Below are positions 52,877-61,772 of a stretch of DNA of 64,000 nucleotides, in pieces. The stretch comes from Chryseobacterium sp. CY350. Lineage in GTDB: Bacteria > Bacteroidota > Bacteroidia > Flavobacteriales > Weeksellaceae. Below the pieces are notes generated by a model. That model searched no databases, was not told where the DNA came from, and saw only the letters and a list, made by a program, of their open reading frames with translations. The position numbers were made by a program, and so were the translations under genes. How positions within the stretch are numbered: position 1 is the stretch's first letter; each line of letters starts with the position of its first letter. The stretch is taken from the NCBI RefSeq assembly GCF_027945075.1, contig NZ_CP116034.1, forward strand, positions 1,488,001-1,552,000, in the 5' to 3' direction.

Positions 52877-54349
52877 ATGAACAAAATTTTTATTTTATTA
52901 CTAATCATGTTAGCGGTACTGCTAAAGTCACAGGTGGGAATCAATACTATCCTACCTCATCAGTCTTCAGCATTGGATGTTCAGTCAGGGGTTGCTCCAA
53001 AAGGTTTTTTAGCTCCGCGAATGAGTTCTACTGAGAGAATTGCAATCTCAGCACCGGCGGAAAGCTTGCTTGTATTTGATACAACAGAAAAAGCATTTTT
53101 CTTCTACAACACAGCAAGCAGTTCATGGATCAAGCTTGCAACTGATATCGGTAGCACACGGAATAACTACAGACTGATTAAATCCGCATCCGATCTTTCG
53201 GCCGAACTTACAGCTGGAGGAGGTAACTCTTATCTTCTTACATCCAATACCTACTACGAGATCAACGGAACGGTAACACTTTCTAACTCTATTAATATTA
53301 ACAATGCATACGTCTCAGGTTTGGATGCGAATGAGGACATTCTATCGTTCCCGGGAGGAGTCGTTTTTAGAGGTAATACGGGAGGTAGTATAAGAAATTT
53401 AACAATCACCGGAGGAAAAGCTTTTGAAATTACAGGTCCAGGTGTATCTTCTAGTTCATCCCTTTTAATCCAAAACACAATTGTTCAGAACACGACCATT
53501 GGGGTTGGATCTATTACTGGTTTAGGACTTTATTTTGGAAATATTGTAAATTTTATCAATAATGCAAACGGTATAATATATTCCAATATCGGAAATTTGC
53601 TTCTGAATAGTCAGGCATGGCTTGATTCTAACAATGGCACATTTGAAACGTTTTCAGGAACTTTTGGATCTATCCAGAAAGCTAGTGGTTTTAGTACAGT
53701 GAATAATGCAGATGTAGCACTAGATGTAAGTAATGCCAATCTGGTTGTTGGGACAGGTGTTATTGAGGGAACTGTTTTTTCTGGAACGTCAACAACTCAG
53801 CCTGGTTACATAAAGGGCTACACTAGCGGATCATATCCTGGTTTTAACTTCAGCAATGCCTGGACGATTGACGCTCCTGGTATACCGCGTGAAAGTGACA
53901 GTGAGGCTACAGGAGATATAAATTTAAGTGCAGAAGTAGGTGTCGGACAATCTACAACTTTCGTAGGAACTGGTACACCCAGTCGAATGAAAGTAAATGG
54001 CACAACAACTTCCAACAACCTTTTTCGATTCTCTACCGATAATTTAAATAACCGAATTACTTACAGAGGTAACAAAACAAGATATTTTCAGGTTGCTGCT
54101 TCTCTTTCTTATCAGGGTAATAATGATCTGACCGTCATTGTCTACATTGCACGAAACGGTACCGTTATCAACCAAACTAAAGTCTACGGCAGAGGAACAA
54201 CTGGTTTTCTGGTAACTTCAGGGATTATAGCACTCCCCGTAGTTGGAACAATACAATTAAAAAAAGATGAATACATTGAAATATGGGCAGAACGTTATGC
54301 CGGTTCCGGGGATATGCAGACAGTATCACTTAACTTAACAGCAAGATAA
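52877..54349 (+). CDS. exported beta-rich surface or fibre-like protein
   Basis: 490 residues from ATG 52877; the frame opens at a TTG 24 bases earlier. A signal peptide (MNKIFILLLIMLAVLLKS) is followed by a short conserved flavobacterial motif (QVGINTILPHQSSALDVQSG, then KGFLAPRMSSTER and LLVFDTTEKAFFFYN), common at the start of exported adhesin-like proteins. The middle is Gly/Ser/Asn-rich and beta-helix-like (GGSIRNLTITGGKAFEITG). The C-terminal about 130 residues (FRFSTDNLNNRITYRGNKTR and IELWAERYAG-type YIEIWAERYAG) resemble a C1q/TNF-like trimeric head of phage or adhesin fibres. Surface exposure and trimerisation are inferred. Confidence 0.75.
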   Translation: MNKIFILLLIMLAVLLKSQVGINTILPHQSSALDVQSGVAPKGFLAPRMSSTERIAISAPAESLLVFDTTEKAFFFYNTASSSWIKLATDIGSTRNNYRLIKSASDLSAELTAGGGNSYLLTSNTYYEINGTVTLSNSININNAYVSGLDANEDILSFPGGVVFRGNTGGSIRNLTITGGKAFEITGPGVSSSSSLLIQNTIVQNTTIGVGSITGLGLYFGNIVNFINNANGIIYSNIGNLLLNSQAWLDSNNGTFETFSGTFGSIQKASGFSTVNNADVALDVSNANLVVGTGVIEGTVFSGTSTTQPGYIKGYTSGSYPGFNFSNAWTIDAPGIPRESDSEATGDINLSAEVGVGQSTTFVGTGTPSRMKVNGTTTSNNLFRFSTDNLNNRITYRGNKTRYFQVAASLSYQGNNDLTVIVYIARNGTVINQTKVYGRGTTGFLVTSGIIALPVVGTIQLKKDEYIEIWAERYAGSGDMQTVSLNLTAR

Positions 54350-54553
54350 CAGATTAGAACTTTAGAACCACCGATAAAGTTATTATATTGATATAGAATT
54401 AAGCAATATTTAGGGAAGAAACTATAGATCTAAGTAAAATTTGGCCGGTAATTTTAAAATATTTTTGATCATTTTTTAAGTTCACTATTATAAATTTGAA
54501 AAATTAGCTGTAAATTGTCATAAATAATAAATCATATTTTTAATTAGGTTTAA

Positions 54554-54584
54554 GCGGCTATCGTAATCGGTGGCCGTTTTTTTT
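54554..54584 (+). terminator. terminator downstream of the fibre-like gene
   Basis: CGGCTATCG / CGGTGGCCG stem with G-U pairs, followed by eight T. It lies about 200 bases past the stop. Confidence 0.65.
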
Positions 54585-54954
54585 ATTATTTGATGTTGAA
54601 AAACAGAACCATAAACTGTATTTATTACTTATGTACTTCTCTTTAATTAGTGATTAAACATAACCACATATAAAAATCACCATTACAGATATCTAGCCCA
54701 AGTCTTAAGTGTAAATCCTTAAAATTAATCTTTATTGCTACCCCTAACTATTTATGGCAAAAGCAACAAATAAGCTGGCAATAGTTGTTCAGTTAGAGAT
54801 TCCAAAGCTGTCAGTCACAGCATACATTATTTTTTTAAATAAGAGTATGATTTAAGTCGTAAACCTATTAATTATCAGACAATTAAACACCTTAATCATC
54901 AACGAAATGGCACGATCTTAGTTCCTTCTAGATTACACCTAAAAAATTAAAGTT
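54585..54954. other. upstream region of Mn-catalase
   Basis: No gene. It carries the degenerate CRP-like site at 54845-54862; nothing else was recognised. Confidence 0.4.
54845..54862. promoter_or_regulatory. degenerate CRP-like site before Mn-catalase
   Basis: GTATGA-TTTAAG-TCGTAA keeps TATGA and TC-TA at the right spacing. It is 93 bases before the ATG, the same distance as for the sites at 38218, 41657 and 63039. Confidence 0.35.
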
Positions 54955-55908
54955 ATGTTTTACCATTCACAAAATTTGATTAATCCAATTGTACCTGATG
55001 AACCGGATCCGTCTGCTGCCAATGCATTGCAAGAAGGACTTGGAGGTCAATTCGGTGAAATGCGCACAATGATGCAGTATCTTTTTCAAAGCTTCAATTT
55101 CCGTGGAAAGGCTACCCCTTACATGGATTTGATTCAAGGCGTAGGAATTGAAGAAATTTCACATGTAGAGTTGATTACTAAAACTATTTCCCAGCTGTTA
55201 GACGGGTCACCAAGATATCAAGGTGACAAATATGAAGCTCCAAGTGCAGGCGGAGGAATTGCGCTTGAGATGGCGAAAGAACAACAAAACCCACATCATT
55301 ACATTGTTGGGGCCCAAGCAGCACTCCCTGTTGATGCTGCAGGAAATCCATGGAGTGGAAGCTACGTACATAATCACGGAAATCTTGTTCTAGATTTGAT
55401 GGACAATTTAGTTGTGGAGGCTACCGGAAGAATCCAGAAATGTCGTATCTATCAGATGAGCAGTAATAAAACATTGCGAGCTACTGTAGCATTTTTGATA
55501 GTTCGTGATGAAGCTCACCAAGCTGCTTTCGCAAAAGCATTGGAAACATTGGGAGTTGATTGGGGAAAGGTTTTGCCAGTACCAAAATTTGATTCTTCTC
55601 AATTTCCGGAAGTTAAAAGATTACTGGATTTAGGGCTGCATCGGGAGCAGTATACCTTCCGTATGGATGGCTCGTTGATGGAACAAATTTTCAGTGGCCC
55701 ATCCCCTTTTAATGATGGTACAGAGTTGACCACTCTCAAAGAGCCGAGAGAATCTTATCCAATACCCGAGGCACCGGAAAGGCCTGAAGAATTTGCGCCA
55801 GGTTTAGATGAAGAAATGCAGGCCTTGGCAGATGCATTTAATGAATTTAAGGAATCTGGAGGAAAAGTCAAAAAGAACGTTGCGATAAAAGGTAAAAAGA
55901 AAAAATAA
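54955..55908 (+). CDS. manganese catalase
   Basis: 317 residues of the non-haem dimanganese catalase family, which breaks down hydrogen peroxide in the cytoplasm. Ferritin-like helices carry the metal ligands: the front helix with GLGGQFGEMRTMMQYLFQS, GIEEISHVELITKTI, and YVHNHGNLVLDLMDN plus RDEAHQAAFAKALETLG. The C-terminus has a Pro/Glu-rich tail (PEAPERPEEFAPGL) and a basic end (KGKKKK). It is monocistronic or followed by a start-less small frame; a CRP-like site lies upstream. Confidence 0.93.
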   Translation: MFYHSQNLINPIVPDEPDPSAANALQEGLGGQFGEMRTMMQYLFQSFNFRGKATPYMDLIQGVGIEEISHVELITKTISQLLDGSPRYQGDKYEAPSAGGGIALEMAKEQQNPHHYIVGAQAALPVDAAGNPWSGSYVHNHGNLVLDLMDNLVVEATGRIQKCRIYQMSSNKTLRATVAFLIVRDEAHQAAFAKALETLGVDWGKVLPVPKFDSSQFPEVKRLLDLGLHREQYTFRMDGSLMEQIFSGPSPFNDGTELTTLKEPRESYPIPEAPERPEEFAPGLDEEMQALADAFNEFKESGGKVKKNVAIKGKKKK

Positions 55909-55918
55909 CCCTCTCTGA

Positions 55919-56152
55919 AAAATATTTATTATACAATTTATTGATTTCAAAAAAGAACATTTTGTTCAAGCAGGCGACACAGGTATTTTCTATCTTCAAA
56001 TATCCAAGAATGAGGTCGGATATAGAGAAGTTAGCGTATTAGTAAAACAAGATAATGATACTTACAAAAAAGCAGAGTACAAACTTGTTGATGAGAATAC
56101 AACAGTAATAATTAAAATGGAAGATCCTGCTGACATCAGAGTAAATTTTTAA
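55919..56152 (+). pseudogene. start-less small reading frame after Mn-catalase
   Basis: A 77-codon open frame with coding-like composition (FKKEHFVQAGDTGIFYLQIS, GYREVSVLVKQDNDTYKKAE, then IIKMEDPADIRVNF) begins right after a TGA at 55916-55918 and has no ATG, GTG or TTG before residue 60. Either it is the remnant of a larger gene or it uses an unusual start such as ATT or ATA. A good terminator follows directly, as for a transcribed gene. Confidence 0.35.
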
Positions 56153-56154
56153 AT

Positions 56155-56187
56155 TAAAACTCCAACGTGCATAACGTTGGAGTTTTA
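56155..56187 (+). terminator. terminator after the Mn-catalase transcript
   Basis: AACTCCAACG / CGTTGGAGTT stem followed by TTAATATTATT, immediately after the start-less frame. Confidence 0.75.
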
Positions 56188-56267
56188 ATATTATTACTAA
56201 TTTTTTGATTTGACTTTGCGTTGGCATTCTTATGACCCTTTTCCAGTTAATTCCAGGACATTATATT

Positions 56268-56462
56268 CTATTTCTTAAATGATGATTCTTCTGCACCATC
56301 ATCTTCCAGTGGCGCCCTTATTTCATCTTTACTATATTTTTTGATAAAAACATAAATCACAAAAGCTAAAAGCAGCAGCATGATTGCGATGACAGAAAGT
56401 ACTTCATATGGCAAAGCACTGTCCTTCTGCCTAAAAAGTAGAGTAATGACTTTAAGTTTCAT
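56268..56462 (-). CDS. small membrane protein in the cbb3 position of CcoQ
   Basis: 64 residues with one membrane helix (VLSVIAIMLLLLAFVIYVFI) followed by KKYSKDEIRAPLEDD, which resembles the cytoplasmic tail of CcoQ (basic, then DE..PLED). It starts 10 bases after the ccoNO stop. CcoQ stabilises the cbb3 oxidase complex. The N-terminus is longer than usual, so the assignment is from position and tail only. Confidence 0.5.
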   Translation of the reverse strand: MKLKVITLLFRQKDSALPYEVLSVIAIMLLLLAFVIYVFIKKYSKDEIRAPLEDDGAEESSFKK

Positions 56463-56472
56463 AATAGAACAT

Positions 56473-58734
56473 TTATTGATTTGAAGCTGTTTTTATTTCA
56501 TTGGTTCTTATATCTGTTCCTAATCTTTGGAGATAGGAAATTAAAGCGACAATCTCTTTTTTCTCCAGGTCACTTGAGGGTCTTGCTGAATACGCAGCTT
56601 TCAGATCAGGAGCTTCGCTGAAAATATCACGCACAATTGCTGCGGCCTGATGATCTGCCCACTGATTTGCGGAATCAATCTGACTTTTGGTGTAAGGAAC
56701 GTCAAATGTCTTTTGTAAGAGCTTAATTTTATCCACCATGAGAGAACGGTCTAGATTATTGGAGATCAACCATGGATATCTAGGCATAATGGAACCGGCA
56801 GAGGTACTTCGTGGATTGTACATATGCTTATAATGCCATGAACTTGGATTACGTCCGCCTTCTCGATGCAAATCCGGTCCAGTTCTTTTAGACCCCCACA
56901 GAAATGGACGGTCATAGATAAATTCACCTGCTTTTGAATATTGACCATTTTTTCCATTGAATCTTATAATTTCATCTCTGAACGGTCGAACCATTTGAGT
57001 ATGGCAGGCATTGCATCCTTCCCTGATATACAAGTCCCTCCCCTCGAGCTCCAAAGGAGAATAAGGTTTCACCGCTGATATGGTGGGAACGGATTTTTCC
57101 ATTGACAACGTTGGAACGATTTCAACAATACTACCTACCGAAATAGCAAATAAAGATAAAAAGCCCAGTAATACAGGCATTCGTTCCAACCAGAGATGAG
57201 CACCTTCTCCTTCTTTACGTTTATTGCTAATATCTGCAAGCGCATGGGCTTCAGCAGGAACATTTTTTTGAAAAGATCCGGTTCTAATCGTTGCGACCAA
57301 ATTAATCACCATCAGTATGCCTCCAGAGAAATAAAATAATCCGCCGACAAATCTTAACTGAAAATAAGGTATAATAGCAGTAACGGTGTCAAGCCAGTTT
57401 TTCCATAAAAGCGTTCCATCCGGATTAAACTGTTTCCACATTAAGCCTTGTGTAAAACCTGATATATACATCGGCACAACATAAAAAATAATCCCCAAAG
57501 TACCTAGCCAAAAATGATAATTGGCAAGTCTCACTGAATAAAGTTTAGTCCGCCATAAAATCGGAATCAGATAATAAATAACACCGAAGGCCATAAAACC
57601 ATTCCATCCTAATGCACCAACATGTACGTGACCAATGACCCAATCAGTAAAGTGACCAATTTTATTGATATTTTTAGTTGCCAACAATGGCCCTTCAAAA
57701 GTAGCCATACCATAGCATGTTACTGCGACTACGAAAAATTTTAAAATAGGATTGATTCTGACCTTATCCCAAGAGCCTCTTAAAGTAAGAAGACCATTCA
57801 ACATACCACCCCACGATGGAGCGATCAACATGATTGAAAAGCCAGTTCCGACAGCTTGCGCCCAAGCAGGAATTGATGTATATTGTAAATGATGCGGACC
57901 TGCCCAGATGTAAACAAAGATCAAAGACCAGAAATGAATGATGGATAGTTTGTACGAAAAGACAGGACGATCTGCAGCCTTGGGCAGAAAATAGTACATA
58001 AGTCCAAGTACAGGAGTTGTCAGAATAAACGCTACGGCATTATGTCCGTACCACCACTGAACAACTGCATCTTTAACCCCAGCATAAGCTGAGTATGATT
58101 TCCAACCCGTAAAACTTAACGGGACTTCCAGATTATTGAAAATATGTAACATAACAAACGCAATCCAGGTTCCGGTATAAAACCAGATTGCCACGTACAA
58201 ATGTCTGACCCTTCTGATCGTAATAGTCAGGAACATATTGAGTCCGAAAACAATCCATGAAAATCCTATTAAAATATCGATCGGCCATTCGTGCTCAGCA
58301 TATTCTTTAGAAGTATTAATTCCCATAAAAAAGCTGATATATGTAGCGATAATCATTAACTGCCACGACCAAAAATGGATCCATGAAAGTACATCACTAT
58401 ACATTCTCGTTTTCAATAATCTTTGCAGGGAATAATAAACCCCTACAAAAACATTATTACATACAAACGCAAAAATGACACTTGTTGTATGGAGCATTCT
58501 TATCCGACCAAATCCAAACGCGCCCTGGGTATTCATAAGGCCCTGTATATTTTGCACGGACAGAGACTTAATTGTTGAATCATCCGTTCCAAACAAAAAT
58601 TCGGGAAGTTCCGGATAGAACAGCAAGAGCGCTGCAGTTAAGCCGAAGATGAATCCAAATAATGAAAATACAACGGTAGCATATAAAAATGCTTTAACGA
58701 TTGAGTTATCATAACTAAACTTTTGAGGTTCCAT
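56473..58734 (-). CDS. ccoNO: cbb3-type cytochrome c oxidase, fused subunits I and II
   Basis: 753 residues, the CcoN-CcoO fusion usual in Bacteroidota. The CcoN part (1 to about 490) has about 12 membrane helices and His ligands of haem b and the haem b3-CuB centre (for example MLHTTSVIFAF, WWYGHNAVAFIL, AGPHHLQYTS, WVIGHVHVGALGW). The CcoO part is a periplasmic cytochrome c with CNACH at 574-578 and the axial Met in SIMPRYPW. It is a high-affinity terminal oxidase for low oxygen. No ccoP, ccoG or ccoS genes are adjacent: only a small CcoQ-like gene, and a GlsB-like gene ahead. That suggests a second, stress-linked copy that borrows CcoP from elsewhere. Confidence 0.93.
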   Translation of the reverse strand: MEPQKFSYDNSIVKAFLYATVVFSLFGFIFGLTAALLLFYPELPEFLFGTDDSTIKSLSVQNIQGLMNTQGAFGFGRIRMLHTTSVIFAFVCNNVFVGVYYSLQRLLKTRMYSDVLSWIHFWSWQLMIIATYISFFMGINTSKEYAEHEWPIDILIGFSWIVFGLNMFLTITIRRVRHLYVAIWFYTGTWIAFVMLHIFNNLEVPLSFTGWKSYSAYAGVKDAVVQWWYGHNAVAFILTTPVLGLMYYFLPKAADRPVFSYKLSIIHFWSLIFVYIWAGPHHLQYTSIPAWAQAVGTGFSIMLIAPSWGGMLNGLLTLRGSWDKVRINPILKFFVVAVTCYGMATFEGPLLATKNINKIGHFTDWVIGHVHVGALGWNGFMAFGVIYYLIPILWRTKLYSVRLANYHFWLGTLGIIFYVVPMYISGFTQGLMWKQFNPDGTLLWKNWLDTVTAIIPYFQLRFVGGLFYFSGGILMVINLVATIRTGSFQKNVPAEAHALADISNKRKEGEGAHLWLERMPVLLGFLSLFAISVGSIVEIVPTLSMEKSVPTISAVKPYSPLELEGRDLYIREGCNACHTQMVRPFRDEIIRFNGKNGQYSKAGEFIYDRPFLWGSKRTGPDLHREGGRNPSSWHYKHMYNPRSTSAGSIMPRYPWLISNNLDRSLMVDKIKLLQKTFDVPYTKSQIDSANQWADHQAAAIVRDIFSEAPDLKAAYSARPSSDLEKKEIVALISYLQRLGTDIRTNEIKTASNQ

Positions 58735-58795
58735 ACAAATTTGTTTATTTTATAATTAGGAGTAATGATGCTGTAAACTTAAATGAGTTATTGTA

Positions 58796-59044
58796 TTATT
58801 TAACGGAAATTTGATAAAGTAGTAAAACTCCTACTGCTCCTGAGATCAAACTGCCAACAGGGTATATTTCAGAAGTGATTTCAGTATTTAAGGATATGAT
58901 GTAATTAATAAGACCTCCACCTATCGCACCAGTAACAGCAAGCAAAATAGTATCTCTCCATGAAACTTGCGAAAAGTCTTTCAAAATAAGCTTGGCTAAT
59001 GTACCAACGATAACTCCGACTAAAATCCATGCTGAAACCTCCAT
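58796..59044 (-). CDS. GlsB/YeaQ/YmgE-family stress membrane protein
   Basis: 82 residues with three short hydrophobic Gly-rich segments: AWILVGVIVGTLAKLIL, AVTGAIGGGLINYIISL and VGSLISGAVGVLLLYQI. This fits the GlsB/YeaQ (transglycosylase-associated) family of small stress-induced membrane proteins. It lies between a secreted protein gene and ccoNO, with gaps of 33 and 61 bases, probably in the same transcript. Confidence 0.75.
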   Translation of the reverse strand: MEVSAWILVGVIVGTLAKLILKDFSQVSWRDTILLAVTGAIGGGLINYIISLNTEITSEIYPVGSLISGAVGVLLLYQISVK

Positions 59045-59077
59045 TTTGCTGTGATTTAAAAAAACTTAAAATTTTAT

Positions 59078-59533
59078 CTATTTGCACATTGACAAGATCT
59101 GAAATGCACCTGTAGGAGTGGTATTATCGGTAATTAAAATATAATCCCTTCCTTTTGAGTATTCGGAAACTACGATTTCTGGTGCAAGCAGTTTCTTTCC
59201 TTGGTATACAAACCCGATCATTGATAAATCTTTTCTTATCTCCAAGGTATTTGCTAAAGATTTAATCACAATACTTGTAATATTGGCACAACTCTTTAAA
59301 TTTTTTATTACAGTAACCACAATCAATTGATCGAGATGCTCACTATCATTTGAATACACCTTTTGATTAACATCTTCCAAATCTTTCAATCTTTTAAAAT
59401 CATATTCAATAACCATCAGATCATCTATATCTTCAAACGAGTAGGTCGAAATCTGATGAACTTGGAAAGCAGTTAGCGATTGTGCATTAACCGAATTGAA
59501 ATATAACGCTAAAATTATGATCAGATATTTCAT
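59078..59533 (-). CDS. secreted hypothetical protein
   Basis: 151 residues with signal peptide MKYLIIILALYFNSVNAQ. The mature part is mixed alpha/beta (DLMVIEYDFKRLKDLEDVNQ; ANTLEIRKDLSMIGFVYQGK) with two Cys. No recognised family. It begins the minus-strand run GlsB-ccoNO-CcoQ-like. Upstream, a single half-site TCATAA and a gene-poor 290 bases are seen. Confidence 0.6.
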   Translation of the reverse strand: MKYLIIILALYFNSVNAQSLTAFQVHQISTYSFEDIDDLMVIEYDFKRLKDLEDVNQKVYSNDSEHLDQLIVVTVIKNLKSCANITSIVIKSLANTLEIRKDLSMIGFVYQGKKLLAPEIVVSEYSKGRDYILITDNTTPTGAFQILSMCK

Positions 59534-59823
59534 AGTTAGTATTTTAGTTAAAAAAACTCTTTATTGAATATCAAGTGGTGACTACTTTTGATCTACTGAG
59601 TCATAAAATTATTTTTTTTCTTTTATGTAGCGAGTAAAATTTTCCAATTTAAATATTGATTATGAGTAAAACTCAATTACAGTGATTCACTACTTCCGCA
59701 GAACTGCATAATTTATAATAAATCAGTACGAATTATGACTAATAATATGTTCCACAACAAGTACTAATGAAGAATATTGAAACTAACATCAATCTAAAAA
59801 AACAAATTAACCACCTACTATGA

Positions 59824-60192
59824 TCACTCAGTTTTTTTTCCACTAGAACTAGTACGACCAGAATTAGCCTCTTTTTTATTTCCCTGAGATCCCTCCTCTT
59901 TTTTGGCAATGATGTCACGAACTTCTTTATTAGTCAAGTCAAAATCTTTTGGGGTTTTGGAATTTTCTGTATATAAAGTTCGAGCCTCTCTGGCCGTTAT
60001 TTTAGAGATATCTCGGCTTGAATTAGAAGCTGCTTCATCAATAAATTCTCCACTGTCGTTAAACTCTTCATCATACTCATGTTGATAATCAAGAAAATAA
60101 TTTTTATATTCTGTTGATTCTTCAACATCAGCAGATTTTTGATCATCAGCAGATCCTTGAGCAGAATCTTTTTGTTTCAAATTTCTTCTCAT
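59824..60192 (-). CDS. acidic low-complexity hypothetical protein
   Basis: 122 residues, rich in Glu, Asp, Ser and Lys, without hydrophobic segments: likely disordered. A conserved-looking core is DISKITAREARTLYTENSKT and DFDLTNKEVRDIIAKKE. The end is low-complexity (SGRTSSSGKKTE). It follows the cNMP-binding gene by 33 bases on the same strand and is probably co-transcribed. Confidence 0.5.
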   Translation of the reverse strand: MRRNLKQKDSAQGSADDQKSADVEESTEYKNYFLDYQHEYDEEFNDSGEFIDEAASNSSRDISKITAREARTLYTENSKTPKDFDLTNKEVRDIIAKKEEGSQGNKKEANSGRTSSSGKKTE

Positions 60193-60225
60193 GATATTTT
60201 CTTTTAATTATATTTTGTGGGTTCT

Positions 60226-60654
60226 TTATAAACAATCAAAAAGTTTCATAAACCTTTGCGCTGAATTTTCAGAATCCATTTCAGCTCTTTCATATTGTTT
60301 ATAACAGTGTCGAGCTAGTTCTTTACATAGTCCATTATACAACTGCGGATATACCTCTAGCATAGAAAAGAAATTATATTTACATAAACGAATAACGTCA
60401 CAAGCTTCAACAGCGAATGCCGTTACAGGATATGGCTTATCAAAAAACAGAAGAGCATCCCCAAAACTCTGTCCCTCACTCACAGAGGATTGATAGAGTG
60501 TACCACCCTTGCTATGACAGCACAATTTTAATTTTCCTTGTATCAATTGATGGTAATAGACCAAAATTTCGCCCTCTTGGAAAATCATATCACCGGATCT
60601 GTATTGTATCAACTCGGCTCCTGCTGAGTATAAAAATTTTTCTTCAATAATCAT
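60226..60654 (-). CDS. cyclic-nucleotide-binding domain protein lacking the DNA-binding domain
   Basis: 142 residues covering the CRP/FNR-type sensor domain: LIQYRSGDMIFQEGEILVYY, GKLKLCCHSKGGTLYQSSV, EGQSFGDALLFFDKPYPVTA, then the long dimerisation helix (LYNGLCKELARHCYKQYERA). The protein ends RFMKLFDCL, just where the helix-turn-helix of a CRP/FNR regulator (about 190-230 residues) should begin, and no HTH is found in other frames before the next gene. It could act as a dominant partner or signal-binding subunit. A CRP-like palindrome lies 165 bases upstream. Confidence 0.75.
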   Translation of the reverse strand: MIIEEKFLYSAGAELIQYRSGDMIFQEGEILVYYHQLIQGKLKLCCHSKGGTLYQSSVSEGQSFGDALLFFDKPYPVTAFAVEACDVIRLCKYNFFSMLEVYPQLYNGLCKELARHCYKQYERAEMDSENSAQRFMKLFDCL

Positions 60655-60964
60655 ATGTCCTTTTTTTTTTGAAAGATGTAGACAATGTTTACCTTGCTTA
60701 TGCCGGCAGTGCCAATCTTCTTATTTCTATAAGAGTTTCATTTTGAATATTGTATAACTATTGCATTTGGTATTTTCAAACTGCTTGAATCAAAGATAAT
60801 TTTCTTTAAATCCACATGTTATGACTTTTATCATAATGAGCAACTTCTTGACATACCAGATTCTTCATTCATGTATAGGAACTACCTGGCGTTTTAAATG
60901 ACAGAAGATTTTATTAAAATGTAGAATGATCTGTTTACCAAATTAAACATTAAGTCTCACTCAA
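60655..60964. other. 310-bp regulatory gap
   Basis: No gene. It contains the palindrome at 60819-60836 between the SDR stop and the cNMP-binding gene start. Confidence 0.4.
60819..60836. promoter_or_regulatory. CRP-like palindrome before the cNMP-binding gene
   Basis: TTATGA-CTTTTA-TCATAA with perfect 6-bp arms, 165 bases upstream of the cNMP-binding protein start. Confidence 0.5.
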
Positions 60965-61726
60965 TCATCCATTGATGATCATGCCGCCATTGGGATGTAG
61001 AACCTGGCCGGTGATTTGAGCTGAACCGTTCGAGACCAGAAAAAGAAAACAAGATGCGATTTCTTCAGTAGAGGCATTGCGTTCAAGCGGAGGTTGATGA
61101 GGATCCTCCTTTTCTTCCCCAAAGGTTTTTTCGGTCAAAGGAGTAGATACAGGGCCAGGTGACACAGCATTAACACGAATCCCTTTAGATTTTGCCTGAA
61201 GTGCCATTGATCTGGTAAAAGAAACTATGGCTCCTTTCGTAGCAGAATAGTCCAATAGTTCTTCATGACCCTGATAAGCTACTGCTGAAGTTGTATTCAC
61301 AATACTGTCACCCATCTTCAAGTGGGGATACACTGCTTTTGTCAGCAATATCATTCCAATAATATTTGAATTAAACGTACGACGCACATTTTCCTCCTTT
61401 AAGTTTTCTATACTAGTTTCCGGAAACTGAATTCCTGCATTATTGATCAATATATCAATGTTTCCCCACAAGTTGATTACTGTTTCACAAATTTCCGTAC
61501 AAAATGCGTCCTCATTAATATCTCCCGAAAACGTCATGCATTTCCTACCAAATTTTAAAATTTGTTCTTCAGTGTCTTTTGCATTTATATTATCCTCCTG
61601 GTCATTATAATTGACAATAGCAATGTGCACTCCATGCTTTGCTAATAGAAGAGCAACCTCTTTCCCAATTCCACTATCTCCTCCTGTTACGATTGCTACT
61701 TTATCTTTCAATTCCGAATATTCCAT
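60965..61726 (-). CDS. SDR-family oxidoreductase (YghA-like)
   Basis: 253 residues from ATG 61726; the frame extends to 61762 with an odd leader. Rossmann fold with cofactor motif VTGGDSGIGKEVA, NNAG in DILINNAGIQFPE, catalytic Ser in NTTSAVAYQG and Tyr-Lys in YSATK; the end HPNGGMIING is typical of stress-type SDRs. The enzymes reduce or oxidise small carbonyl compounds with NAD(P). It follows the CinA-like gene by 46 bases and is probably in one transcript with it and the gene at 62319. Confidence 0.88.
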   Translation of the reverse strand: MEYSELKDKVAIVTGGDSGIGKEVALLLAKHGVHIAIVNYNDQEDNINAKDTEEQILKFGRKCMTFSGDINEDAFCTEICETVINLWGNIDILINNAGIQFPETSIENLKEENVRRTFNSNIIGMILLTKAVYPHLKMGDSIVNTTSAVAYQGHEELLDYSATKGAIVSFTRSMALQAKSKGIRVNAVSPGPVSTPLTEKTFGEEKEDPHQPPLERNASTEEIASCFLFLVSNGSAQITGQVLHPNGGMIING

Positions 61727-61772
61727 TATCTGTTTTTTAAAAATTATATGAATTTGATACAATCAATTTTTT

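Noticed and set aside
59600..59750. TTATGA half-sites upstream of the secreted protein gene at 59533
   Set aside because: Only one arm fits the TATGA-N6-TCATA pattern, so they were not counted as regulon sites.
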